Positions 9,027 to 19,832 of a stretch of 64,000 nt of DNA are shown here, one piece after another. A program made the position numbers and the translations under genes. The stretch is taken from contig NC_058339.1 of NCBI RefSeq assembly GCF_905475395.1, forward strand, positions 87,864,520 to 87,928,519, given 5' to 3'. The notes beneath the pieces were generated by a model. That model saw nothing but the letters and a program-made list of their open reading frames with translations, searched no databases and was not told the DNA's origin. How positions within the stretch are numbered: the stretch's first letter is position 1; the number at the start of each line of letters is the position of its first letter. Source of the DNA: Chrysoperla carnea (taxonomy: Eukaryota; Arthropoda; Insecta; Neuroptera; Chrysopidae).

Positions 9027-11792
9027 TCATTCTAACAAATGTGCCGTTGAAAAAACGTGTGTTAAAATCGATTGAGCTCGTGAAACCTCAGTCTTAATGT
9101 GACCCCGTTTATGTTTAGTTAAATTACTTTTATCGGAAAATGATTTACTACAAATATCACATGAAAATGGTTTTACGCCATTGTGAATCAATTTATGTTT
9201 ATTTAAATTACTTTTCTTATTAAATGTTCTGCTACAAGTCTCACATGAAAATGGTTTTTCACCAGTATGGAGACGTTTATGTGAATTTAAACTACTTTTT
9301 CTATTGAAAGTATGATTACACATATCACACGAAAACGGTTTTTCTCCGGTGTGACTGCGTTTATGTTCAAGTAGTTGCCTACTAATAGAAAATTTTTTAT
9401 TACATGTATCACATGAAAAAGGTTTTTCTCCAGTATGAGTCCGATTATGTTGAGCTAAATCGTGTTGCCTACTAAATTTTTTATTACAAATATCACATAA
9501 AAATGGTTTTTCTCCACTGTGAGTCCGTTTATGTTTTACTAAAGTACTCTTGTGAGTAAATGACTTGCTACAAATATCGCATAAATATGGTTTTTCTCCA
9601 GAGTGTATCCGTTTATGTTCATTTAAATGACTTTGACTCGTAAATGTTTTATTACAAATATTACATAAAAATGGTTTTTCTCCCGTGTGTGATCGTTTAT
9701 GTTTAACTAAACTACTCCCGTGGGTAAATGACTTGCTACAAATATCACATAAATATGGTTTCTCCCCCGTATGAGTCCTACTATGTTCATTAAAATGACT
9801 TTGGCTTGTAAATGCTTTACTACAAATATCACATAAATATGATTTTTCTTCCGTACAAGTCCGTTTATGTTTGATTGAACCTTTTCTTTTTATTTTTGGA
9901 GATACAAATGGTTTATCGGTAATTTGAATTTGTGGTTCTAAAACACTCGGGTCTAATATTTCATCTTTAATTGATAATATTTCTGTATTTAATCTGTTCC
10001 CATTTTCATGATTTGGTTCAGGTTCCCAACTAATATCACTTTTGTTATCTGGCATCTCTTCCATGCTATCGCTGTTGCTTTCTTCCAATATTTCATTTTT
10101 AATTTGTACTTCTTGTATTTTAACGCAATCTTCATCTTTAATAATGACTTCCGAATTTAATTGTTTTTCAAGCTTAATATTTTCGTGAAAAACGGGCAAT
10201 AAATGTTCCTTTTTCTCGTGTTCATCAGATTTATTTCGTGAAAATGCTTTTTCTTCGGTGTAAAGCGATTTATCGGAATGTAAATAGTCCTCATTTTTAG
10301 CAATCGCTTCTGTATTTAATTGTTTTCCAAGTTTAATATTCCCGTAAATAACTGGCATCGAATCCTCTTTCTCTTGTTCACTTGATTTTTTATGTGAAAA
10401 TGTTTTTTCTCCGGCGTGAGTCCTTTTATGATTAAGTAAATGACGTAATTGATTAAATGATTTACTACAAACATCACATAAAAATGGTTTTTCTCCGCTG
10501 TGTAATCGTTTATGTACATCTAAATTATTTTGTCTGGCAAATGATTTATTACAAATATCACACGAAAATACTTTAACTTCGGAGTGTATTCGTTTATGTT
10601 CAAGTAACTGCTGACTAAGAGGAAATGATTTATTACAAATGTCACATGAAAATTTTTCTTTATCATGTTGAGTCTTTTTATGCCCAATCAAGCGGCTCTT
10701 ATAGGTAAATGATTTACTACAAATATCACATAGATATGGTTTTTCACCAGTATGAGTCCGTTTATGTTCAAGTAAACTCCAATGTCTATTAAATGTTTTT
10801 TCACAAACATCGCATGAAAATGGTTTTTCACCAGTATGTGACATTTTATGTTTAACTAAAATACTTTTACGATGAAAAGTAGCGTTACACAATTCACATA
10901 AAAATGGCTTTTCTCCCGTATGAGTTCGTTTATGTTCGATTAAATGAGTTCGATTCACATATTTTTTATTACATATGTCACATGAAAATGGTTTTTCTCC
11001 GGTATGAATTCGCTTGTGTTGATCTAAACACCAATTTCTGTTAAATGTTTTATCACAAATGTCACATGAAAATGGTTTTTCTCCTGTATGAGTTCGTTTA
11101 TGTTCAATTAAATGAGTTTTATTAACAAATTTTCTATTACATATATCACATAAAAACGGTTTTTCTCCGGTGTGAATTCGCATATGTTGAACTAAACTAC
11201 AATTTGTGTTAAATTGTTTATCACATATATCACATAAAAATGGTTTTTCTCCCGTGTGAATTTGCATGTGTCGAACTAAAATGCTATTTCTGTTAAATGT
11301 TTTATTACAAATGTCACATGAAAATGGTTTATTCCCAGAATGTATCATTTTGTGTATAACCAAACTGTTTTGTTTGTTAAATGTTTTATCACACTTATCA
11401 CAAGGAAATGCTTTTTCTTTAGTATGAGTTCGGTTATGTTCCATTAAATTACTTTTATTATTAAATGTTTTATTACAAATATCACAAAAATATTGGTTTT
11501 CTTCAGAATGAAGTCGTTTATGTTGAACTAATCCCCAACGCCTGGAAAAAGTTTTGTCACAAGCATTACATGAAAATGATTGTTGATCTTCATTGTCATC
11601 ACTAAATAATTCTGTGTTGAATTCACTTTCACTTTCAAGTTTAACATTTTTGTTGTTAATTGTATCATTTTCATTATTTTGTTCATATTTTAAATCACTG
11701 TCATTTTCTAGTATTTCTTCCATTTTAACACTGTTGCTGTCTTCTTGAATTTCATTTTTAATTTCGACTTCTTCAAATGAATTATATGCCAT
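9027..11792 (-). CDS. C2H2 zinc-finger protein, 23 fingers (gene C)
   Basis: 921 residues and the most fingers in the window: fourteen in block 1 and nine in block 2, separated by the acidic linker (IKLGKQ, IIKDED, QIKNEI, SIKDEI motifs). The N-terminus MAYNSFEEVEIKNE lacks about ten residues present in gene B. Block 2 and the C-terminal tail ending FSTAHLLE are almost identical to B. Block 1 has extra fingers with NRNSILVRH, NTNCSLVQH and NRNWCLDQH helices. One block-1 finger ends HKKTQH, a His spacing change. Finger number and helix residues differ far more than the framework, as in families evolving new DNA targets. No intron in the frame. Confidence 0.95.
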   Translation of the reverse strand: MAYNSFEEVEIKNEIQEDSNSVKMEEILENDSDLKYEQNNENDTINNKNVKLESESEFNTELFSDDNEDQQSFSCNACDKTFSRRWGLVQHKRLHSEENQYFCDICNKTFNNKSNLMEHNRTHTKEKAFPCDKCDKTFNKQNSLVIHKMIHSGNKPFSCDICNKTFNRNSILVRHMQIHTGEKPFLCDICDKQFNTNCSLVQHMRIHTGEKPFLCDICNRKFVNKTHLIEHKRTHTGEKPFSCDICDKTFNRNWCLDQHKRIHTGEKPFSCDICNKKYVNRTHLIEHKRTHTGEKPFLCELCNATFHRKSILVKHKMSHTGEKPFSCDVCEKTFNRHWSLLEHKRTHTGEKPYLCDICSKSFTYKSRLIGHKKTQHDKEKFSCDICNKSFPLSQQLLEHKRIHSEVKVFSCDICNKSFARQNNLDVHKRLHSGEKPFLCDVCSKSFNQLRHLLNHKRTHAGEKTFSHKKSSEQEKEDSMPVIYGNIKLGKQLNTEAIAKNEDYLHSDKSLYTEEKAFSRNKSDEHEKKEHLLPVFHENIKLEKQLNSEVIIKDEDCVKIQEVQIKNEILEESNSDSMEEMPDNKSDISWEPEPNHENGNRLNTEILSIKDEILDPSVLEPQIQITDKPFVSPKIKRKGSIKHKRTCTEEKSYLCDICSKAFTSQSHFNEHSRTHTGEKPYLCDICSKSFTHGSSLVKHKRSHTGEKPFLCNICNKTFTSQSHLNEHKRIHSGEKPYLCDICSKSFTHKSTLVKHKRTHSGEKPFLCDICNKKFSRQHDLAQHNRTHTGEKPFSCDTCNKKFSISRQLLEHKRSHTGEKPFSCDMCNHTFNRKSSLNSHKRLHTGEKPFSCETCSRTFNKKSNLNKHKLIHNGVKPFSCDICSKSFSDKSNLTKHKRGHIKTEVSRAQSILTHVFSTAHLLE

Positions 11793-11873
11793 TTTTTAAT
11801 ACTTATTAAAACGCGGAAAAAATTTTAGTTTTACTTTTTTTCTGATACACATCACGAAGAATCTGAATTATAC

Positions 11874-12185
11874 GTATAGAGGGTAGAGGTAAGGAGGGCC
11901 ATCTATTAAATAGGGGTCAAACGTCAAAGTATGAAAGTATCCAGCTGAAAACATCAAATAAAGTTTAGAAATGATCGGAATAGCGTTCTTGTAAAATAAG
12001 GGTTTTTAATATGAAATTTCTACCCTTCTGTAATAACTTCAAAAGTTCTCGATTTTACTCTTATTACTGGGAGCACTTCTTTTAAAATGTACAATTTTGC
12101 CTACAGCAGTGTCATCCTTATTAATGTTTTTCGACGACACTTTTTGATACGCTAAAATGATTCTCCTTACCTCTACCCTCCATAC
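11874..12185. mobile_element. MITE with GTATAGAGGGTAGAGG ends
   Basis: The left end GTATAGAGGGTAGAGGTAAG is matched by the right end CTTACCTCTACCCTCCATAC in inverted orientation. The interior has no ORF. A clear target duplication is not visible. It lies about 80 bases upstream of the gene C start codon and could be part of its promoter. Confidence 0.7.
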
Positions 12186-12199
12186 ATTAGCTGCATAGA

Positions 12200-12880
12200 T
12201 AAAATCAGAGACTTAGCTTTGAAAAAGTAACATGTGAAAATGGAAAATTGGCTATATCTCGAAAACGGTTGGTCCTAGAGCAAAAAGGACGAAAATTTTG
12301 AGCCACTCCTGAACCTCATGCTTAGAATGTTTTTCCAAATAACATCGATGAAAAATTTCCGGGAAATTCGTGAAAATGGAAAATTTTGTTTAAAAATTGA
12401 TGGATTTTTTCTCATTTTTTTGTGTTTTTTAGCCAAAATTACTTCAATTTTCTTCAATTTGTATTAGGAGAATATAATGGGAGGTTAGTACACTAAGATT
12501 TTCAGCAAAAAGATTTTCATTTTTATTTGCACATAAGGTGCAAATAATTCGCTGTGTAAATGGAACGAAACGAAACGAAACGAACAAAATAAATAGTTAA
12601 AAGTTTTATTTATACTAATTAATTAATACCAGAAAAAAGAAAAAAGAAAAAGGTTTTCAGGGTGAAAACACTTACTTACCATTTCCCTATCAGGTACTAC
12701 TATTTCCCTTTTCAACTTATATTCTCCTAATACAAATGTTGAAAATTTTCATAATTTTTGGTGAAATTAGTTTTGAAAAAGTTACATGTGAAAATCGCTA
12801 TATCTCGAGAACGGTTGGTCCTAGGGCAAAAAGGACGAAAATTTTGAGCATCTCCTGAAAACCTGTTGAACTAACATTTA
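12200..12880. repeat. Composite X-Y-X repeat (copy 1)
   Basis: Block X is marked by TATATCTCGAAAACGGTTGG and AAAAAGGACGAAAATTTTG. It occurs on both sides of block Y (12461-12733), which has inverted ends GTATTAGGAGAATATAA and TTATATTCTCCTAATAC. Y also holds a TTGCACATAAGGTGCAA dyad and a GAAAC microsatellite. The same blocks recur at 33701-34235 and in tandem at 37064-38240. Short open frames inside are identical between copies and are not genes. Confidence 0.75.
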
Positions 12881-12935
12881 TGTCGTCGGTGATGCCATCT
12901 ATGGTAAACTTCCAGAACAAACATTTATTTCGATG

Positions 12936-14760
12936 GTAAAAATAATCGTTTATGATCGTACATCTCCGTGATAGTTCTTACAAATAGAAATATAAAATTT
13001 TGAAATATAAAATATTTTGATAATAATCATTTATGATCGTACATCTCCGTGATAGTTCGTATAAATAGAAATACATACAGCGCCATAAAGTATAAACAAC
13101 ATCCCGTGATAGTTCGTAAAAATAGAAATACATACAACGCCACAAAAGTGTAAACAACATTGACCAATATGGCTGCCTTTTATTTAGTTAATTTATTTAT
13201 TGTGCATTTGTTGTGTTATTACGATAATAATTAGTAGTTACTAGTTAAAAATTTAAGAAATTGAATATGTAAGTTATTTTTATAATCATATTTATTAAAT
13301 TTAAACATAATTCCCTAATTTTGATAATATAAAATATAAGTATAAACAACATCCAATATGGCTGCCTTTTATTTAGTTAATTTATTTATTGTGCATTTGT
13401 TTTGTTATTAAGATAATAATTAGTTGTTATTAGTTAAAAATTTAAGAAATTGAATATGTAAGTTATTTTTATAATCATATTTATTAAATTTAAACATAAT
13501 TTCTAAATTTTGAAATATAAAATATTTTGATAATAATCATTTATGATCGTACATCTCCGTGATAGTTCGTATAAATAGAAATACATACAGCGCCATAAAG
13601 TATAAACAACATTCCGTGATAGTTCGTAAAAATAGAAATACATACAGCGCCACAAAAGTGTAAACAACATGGACCAAAATGGCTGTCTTTTATTTAGTTA
13701 ATTTATTTATTGTGCATTTGTTGTGTTATTACGATAATAATTAGTAGTTATTAGTTAAAAATTTAAGAAATTGAATATGTAAGTTATTTTTATAATCATA
13801 TTTATTAAATTTAAACATAATTCCCTAATTTTGATAATATAAAATATAAGTATAAACAACATCCAATATGGCTGCCTTTTATTTAGTTAATTTATTTATT
13901 GTGCATTTATTTTGTTATTAAGATAATAATTAGTTGTTATTAGTTAAAAATTTAAGAAATTGAATATGTAAGTTATTTTTATAATCATATTTATTAAATT
14001 TAAACATAATTTCTAAATTTTGAAATATAAAATATTTTGATAATAATCATTTATGATCGTACATCTCCGTGATAGTTCGTATAAATAGAAATACATACAG
14101 CGCCATAAAGTATAAACAACATTCCGTGATAGTTCGTAAAAATAGAAATACATACAGCGCCACAAAAGTGTAAACGACATCGACCATAATGGCTGCCTTT
14201 TATTTAGTTTATTTATTTATTGTGCATTTGTTGTGTTATTACGATAATAATTAGTTGTTATTAGTTAAAAATTTGTGAATATAACTCGTAAGTAATTTTT
14301 ATAATCATATTTATTAAATTTAAACATAATTCCTAAATTTTGAGAATATAAAATAATTTACAAACAACGCCATTAAAGTGTAAATAACATCGACCAAAAT
14401 GGCTGACTTGTTTTTAGTTTATTTATATTTTGTGCATTTGTTTTGTAATTAAAATATATTTAGTTGTTATTAATTAATAATTGCAAAAATAAAATTTGTA
14501 AGTTATTTTTATTATCATTTTAATTTAATTTAATCATAATTACTAAAATTTTGAAGATATAAAATAATTTAAATATAATTGTTGATCGTGTATGTACGTA
14601 CATCACCGTGATACTTCATAGATGGCCTCAAACCCTCTACCAAGCTATGCACAAACAAACTGATATGAACACATAAACAAAATCAAACAAAATGGCTGCC
14701 TTTTATTTATTTTATTTATTTATAATTAGTTTATTTTATTATTAATTAATAATTACATAA
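12936..14760. repeat. 510-bp tandem repeat array with degenerate edge copies
   Basis: TTATGATCGTACATCTCCGT recurs at about 13031, 13541 and 14051, giving an exact 510-base period. Partial or diverged copies lie at 12951 and 14590. Each unit holds two related half-units, each with ATGGCTGCC (or GGCTGTC/GGCTGAC) at 13169, 13358, 13679, 13868, 14189, 14399 and 14692, followed in most by a 21-codon frame beginning MAAFYLVNLF and then by a GTAAGTTATT donor-like site. CCATCTATGG-type motifs sit at both edges. Confidence 0.85.
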
Positions 14761-15274
14761 ATAATAATTGTAAGTTATTTTTATTAGTCTTTTTTTAAAA
14801 TTATTTGCATATTAATTAAATACAAACAGAACACTTAACATAAAATTTGATCCCTTAAATGAAATTAATTAATCCATTTTATTAGTTTTAACTTGAACTA
14901 ATTGAATTTTATTTAAATTATAAATTTTTCGTATTTACAGAAACATGGTCCAGATGAACTTGTAAAATGGAAATTGGTGCGTGTCGGTGAAGATTTTCGT
15001 GTTATAGCACTTGGATTGCCTGTTTCAAGGTGTGTAAATATAATTTTATAAAACTAATAAGATTTTAATGGCTAATATTTCTTCCTTTTTATAATAATAA
15101 TGATAATTTTTAATAAAAAGACTATAAATAAAATCTATAATTATGTTCATTTGATTGGTTATTTCAGAGAAGGTTATTTAGTTTTTGATTTTGATTGATT
15201 TCAGATAGACTGGTAATTTATTGGATCCATCGTTAAGATCAAGATTTCAAGCACGAGATCATCTTAGTTACCAG

Positions 15275-16370
15275 GTAGGTGTCTCTTTCTGTTTTTTTAC
15301 TTTTTTATCTTTTAAAATAATGATCACAATTATTGTCCTATTTATTACACTAAACTTATCCGTTGTCATATCTTATATTTATTATTACTCTAGCAAGTTT
15401 TTTTCTGCCCTGCCCTTATTTTCCTTATCCCTTTATTAAATTCCATAATTCACCCTTCATTTCCAAGCTAATTATGTCTAGAAATGATGAAAGTTATATT
15501 CATGATCTAAAAAATGTACCGCTTAAGAAGAAACACGTTAGACAAGTAATTTGAACGAATTAAAATATCTTAAATTTGAACAAATTTAAATAATAAGTGT
15601 ATTAGGTATTTATTGCTATTTTTAGTAACGGGTTCCGATAACTACGGGAGTAGGATTCCGCACGGGTCAAGTTAGTTTGTTTTAATGAGTGCTAATTTCT
15701 AATCCTACAGGATAAGTACATTGTACATTGTACATTCAACAAGTATCCTGTTTTGTTGTTTACTATTTATTAACCCCCGAAATTAAAAAATAGGTGATAT
15801 AAGTTTGATAGCTAGGTGTGTGTCTGTCTGTCTGTCGGTCTCATCGTTTTGTTTGAAAGGTCATTCAACAGAAAGTATTCTTAGCCATGTTTTTTTTTTT
15901 TGTGTGAATTTAGGATTCCGTACCTGGAACAACTAAAAAATAGGCCATAATTCTTAATATAGGTTTAGTTAGTAGAAGGCTTTTAGGAAATAGGTAATTT
16001 GATAGAGAGTGTTATTAGATATGTTTCAAGTGTAAGTTTACGATTCTGTACCTAAAAATTTCTGGAGGGTTTTTATTCCTTTTATGTATTATGTTGTGCA
16101 TTGTATCGTACATCGTACATCGATCAACTGCGTCAACTAAATAATTTCCTTTACAAATGTTGTAACCCCCCACCACTCAAAAAATAAAAACACGAATTAC
16201 TAAAATGAAATTGAGTTTATAAATAAAAATTTAGTAAAAAAATAAGACGAAAATTACATTTAATGCACGCAACCATTCAAGCTTGGCTGGTGCTTTCTCT
16301 CTCTCTGTTTATGCGAATATTATAATGGTTGTTACTAAAAACAGTAACAATAGCACGGCTTTAATAACAA
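15275..16370. repeat. Dispersed repeat with TTTGTTTGAAAGGT and GTCTGTCTG motifs
   Basis: Around 15770-16040 lie GTGTCTGTCTGTCTGTC, CGTTTTGTTTGAAAGGTCAT, CTTAGCCATGTTT and a tail reading GTTTACGATTCTGTACC. The same string of motifs, inverted, is at 46550-46720 (ACGGAACCCTAAACTCATGC, then CTTTTAAACGAAAC). One motif, TTTGTTTGAAAGGTAATTTA, is the seed of the 84-bp array. No exon recognised. Confidence 0.5.
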
Positions 16371-16371
16371 T

Positions 16372-16930
16372 ATATAGGGTGTCCTTTTTGTACCATGTGT
16401 GTGTTATAAAAAAGACACTATAAGTTTAGTCCCAAGTTTGTAACGCTTAAAAATATTGATGCTATGAAAAAAAATTTGGTACAGATGTTCATACAATCAC
16501 CTAATTAGTCTATTTCCGCCTGTCGCCTGTCATCACGATTACTCAAAAACGAAAACATAGGTCAATTATGTCTTGGATCCTTGTGACCCATCTTGTAAAC
16601 CGTTAGAGATAGAACAAAAGTTTAAATGTAAAATGTTTATTTTTTTATAAAGAACATTTTTTATATTAAACTTTTGTTCCATCTCTAATGGTTTACAAGA
16701 TGAGTTCTTCGGATCCAAGACTTTAACCTTTGTTGCCCTTTTTCGAACTCGATCTTTCTCTTTACGTCATGAGCAAGCTGTAAAAACTTTTGCTTGATAT
16801 CTTTTTTCGTTTTTGAGTTATTATGTTTACAGACAGACGGAAAACCGTAAATAGATTTATTAAGTGATTTTATGAATACCTATACCAAAATTTTGGTGGT
16901 ATCATCAATATTTGTAATGTAACATTTTTT
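16372..16930. mobile_element. Large foldback element in the VWA8 pseudogene
   Basis: Two nested inverted pairs. The inner pair is CATCTTGTAAACCGTTAGAG against CTCTAATGGTTTACAAGATG (about 16590-16705). The outer pair is TTACTCAAAAACGAAAA against TTTTCGTTTTTGAGTTATTA, with AATATTGATGCTATG against TGGTATCATCAATATT (16440-16920). The left edge carries TAGGGTGTCCTTTTTGTACC, an ACAGGGTGTCC-like end. No coding frame. Confidence 0.65.
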
Positions 16931-17439
16931 ACTCGATCTTGAACGGTTTGTCTGTTCGATATCTAGTCGTACGTGGATGAGTACACCACGTACAGCACGT
17001 ACGAGGGATTCAAAATGCATAAAAGTGTATTTTATTTTACAATGAATTTGAAAACAAGCTTTCGAGTATTTTTAATGATTTTGTAAAATAATTTGTTGAT
17101 TCCGTTCCGTTCCAACACGTTTTAAAAGTTCTTAAATAATTATTAAGTGGATTATAAAATAATTTTCAAATGAATGTTTTAATTTGTTTCAGCTTGGTAC
17201 GAACTTAGGGTGCAGGACGTGGTTTTGTTTGTACAGATTGCAGTGAATTGCCACAGATTTTAAAACAAATTTTTACAGCATCTGTTCTACGATAACGATA
17301 GATTTATTATTAAATTCTAGTTCAATTTAAAAATATTTGTTAGAATATTAATTGAATGGTTCCGTACCTAATTATGTAAATTGTTATTTTTATTCAAATA
17401 AAATAAAATCTATTTTTTTTTTACAGATAAATAAACTAT

Positions 17440-17515
17440 TTATTGTAATTATGTATAGTATTTATGTATAGTATTTATGTATAGTATTTATTTATGTATA
17501 GTATTTATGTATTTT
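17440..17515. repeat. Short tandem repeat TATTTATGTATAG
   Basis: About four to five imperfect copies of TATTTATGTATAG in a row. Simple sequence repeat just after the VWA8 pseudogene end. Confidence 0.7.
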
Positions 17516-17817
17516 AGCTTAATAATTTACTTGCTGTAAGTTGAAAGCTTAATAAAAAAAATAAATAAACTATTTAATAACTTTGGACCACAAAACCTAT
17601 AATTTATCCTAAATTTGTGAAAATATTAATAAAAGTGATCTTTATTTGGTGTTACCTTTATTCAATTAAATTGATTTATAATCAATCAATCAATCAATCC
17701 TGTTGATCAGCAGATCAAATAGATATATGGTCCAAAGCTATATTGATTTACATTAACTAGAGCTAGCTAACATTAGATCGACGCGACGTGAGTGTGACGT
17801 TTAAACTTATTATTTTT

Positions 17818-18126
17818 ACCCGACTGAGAAACGCAAAGAAGTAATAATGTGTTGTGTTTATCAGTCTATATAAGCGTGTTCCTGTATGGCACACTAAAAG
17901 CCAAACACGTTCCTTAATTTTAAGGATTCTTAAGTCAATCGAATGCTACTGAAAATATGACAAGAATGAAAATTCAAAAAATTATGACTTTAACGGTCGA
18001 GACCCATTATTGCGAAAATTAAAGCTATTGTAAATTTGAATGAGTGGCGACTGTTAAAGTCGCTATGTAAACTGGTGTATTTGTTTTTTTTCTTTTCAGT
18101 TTATATTTAACTCAGTCGGGTTTTTT
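17818..18126. mobile_element. TIR element with ACCCGACTGAG ends
   Basis: Begins ACCCGACTGAG and ends CTCAGTCGGGT, inverted. GACTGTTAAAGTCGCTATGT precedes a TTCAG-rich tail. A related copy at about 47945-48105 shares CCGACTGTTAAAGTTGCTAT and ends CGCAGTCGG. No ORF. Confidence 0.6.
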
Positions 18127-18129
18127 GAT

Positions 18130-19125
18130 TTTTTTAAATAATTTTATTTATTTTAGTAAGGGCCTTCTAGAGTTCAACTTATATTAATTGCATTGTTTGT
18201 TTTATTAAATTAAATGGGTATGGGTGTGGGTGTAGATGTGAAATCTAATGTTAGATTAGCTTAAAATGTTTTTGATATTATATTTAAATGATATGATGGA
18301 TGAGTTGAAGATAAATTTGAATGATTCAATAATTATTGTTAATTAAAGGTGGTGAACCTGCAATTAAAATTAATTAAATCATTCAAGTTTATATTTTAAA
18401 CTTAAAAATAAAAATATATTTATGGATGGAGGTGGAGGTGGAGGTTCTGCATAAAACACAAAATATTATTAATTAAAAATAGTATTTTGTAAGGCAGGGC
18501 AGGTAAGAATCAACAGATTTTAATACTTGTTTTTTTTTTTTTTTTTATTAATAGATGTTGATGTTGTGATGAACAAACAACTGGCTCATCTAATTTGACT
18601 AAATAAAGTTGTTAATGATTTGGTTGATCAATCATTAATAATTATAAAAAGAATACAGGATGTTCAAGTGTTGAACTCATTCTTTTAAAATGTTTATACA
18701 AAGCTATAGCTATCTATAGTTCTAGAGTTTTATTTAACGCTTTAGAAGAGATCAGTATAAATAAATATATTTAATTCAAGAAAATGCTTCAAATAAGGTC
18801 AATTAATCATTTCAGGTCCAATTAAAAGCTCATTATGATTTATAACTCTCACAGAATACTTTAAATTAGAGACTTCTTGTTGTTCTTTATAAATCCGAAA
18901 AAAGACAGAAATTTATAGACAAAATTTAATTTTTTGTGATTTATTTCCCCTTAGATATATTCCAAAAGAATCAAAATAATGGATTGAGAGATAAGTAAAT
19001 TGTATGAGTGGCACACCGACCCACATTGAATACCTAGTACCTAGTTTTATTGGTGGACTGGACTGAGTTGTAACTTGGAGGATTAGATTGGTACTTGAAG
19101 ACAACTAACAAGTTTTCGATATGAC
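18130..19125. other. AT-rich intergenic stretch
   Basis: Contains a short GGTGGAGGTGGAGG run (about 18425), a T16 run (about 18532) and scattered short repeats. I see no exon or terminal repeat. Confidence 0.4.
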
Positions 19126-19132
19126 GTAAGTA

Positions 19133-19832
19133 ATGGCTTGTTTTATAACCCATTATTATTTATTTAACTCTCTTGTAAATAAAAGCTATTACGGGAATAG
19201 AAGGACCATATCAACGTGTCGAGAAGGATCCAGTCCAAAAAAGGTAAAAGAGGTGATCAAACAATGTCAGGTGTTAATTGCCGAAAATTTACAAGGAAGG
19301 AGATGGTATGCGAAATTAACTCACCAACATACAAGATCGCAAAATTGCTTGTGTCAGAATTTAATAAATTTAACAAGCCAACAGGTAATAGTGTCACGAA
19401 TTTTATGGAACTCATAGAAAAACTTAAGGGTGTCAATTTAATAGATGGGGATAAGTTTGTATCTTTTGACGTAACTGCCCTTTTTCCTAGTGTGCCAATT
19501 AATAGAGCGTTGGACCACTTGGAGGAATGGCTGATGGAGAACAATGTGCCTGAAGTGGAAAGAGTAGAATATCTCCGGTTAACGAGATTATGCATGGAAC
19601 AAATTTATTTTCAATTTAATATAAAATTTTATTTACAGGTACATGGAATCAGTATGGGCAACTCATTGAGACCTTTTTTAGCAAATATCTTCATGTCAAG
19701 ATTGGAAAGGAATTAAAAACAAGCAGCGGAGTATTTCCCACAACATTGGTATCGTTACGTAGATGACATATTTACAATTATAAATACTAAGAAAACGAGC
19801 GGACAAGATTTTTTGCAATTTCTGAACAAACT
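19133..19832 (+). mobile_element. Penelope-like element, reverse transcriptase core (broken copy)
   Basis: The frame around 19216-19716 carries SPTYKIAKLLVSEFNKFNKP, FVSFDVTALFPSVPINRAL, a LARLC-like LTRLCMEQIYFQF and HGISMGNSLRPFLANIFM, followed by WYRYVDDIF. The FDVTALFPS, MGNSLRPF and YVDD boxes in this order and spacing are those of Penelope-like reverse transcriptases. The element is broken in several places and its thumb region has become a long tandem array immediately downstream. Confidence 0.9.

Larger units (their letters stand above)
8527..11800. repeat. Tandem segmental duplication, unit 2 (contains gene C)
   Basis: Matches unit 1 (from about 3532) from AAATTACAACATAACTTTG through the MITE, the poly(A) signal and gene C. 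Similarity is very high in the 3' half and lower towards the 5' end, where gene C has four more fingers in block 1. The 5' flank upstream of the ATG diverges quickly. Confidence 0.85.
14941..17295 (+). pseudogene. VWA8: VWA8 unprocessed pseudogene, internally deleted
   Basis: VWA8 is a mitochondrial AAA+ ATPase of about 1900 residues with a C-terminal von Willebrand A domain. Three exon-like pieces with splice sites remain. 14941-15029 reads WKLVRVGEDFRVIALGLPVS. 15205-15274 reads NLLDPSLRSRFQARD, and the phase-2 junction fits. 17193-17295 reads ELPQILKQIFTASVLR, the extreme C-terminus. About 1500 residues between the second and third pieces are missing. In-frame stops occur just after the second acceptor (TAG at 15206-15208) and near the start of the last exon (TAG at about 17205). 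Introns are kept, so it is not a retrocopy. An AATAAA lies at about 17397. Confidence 0.85.

Noticed and set aside
12275-12457. 60-codon minus-strand frame (also at 37203-37385)
   Set aside because: Lies inside block X of the composite repeat. The two copies are identical because the repeat is, and there is no sign of coding constraint.
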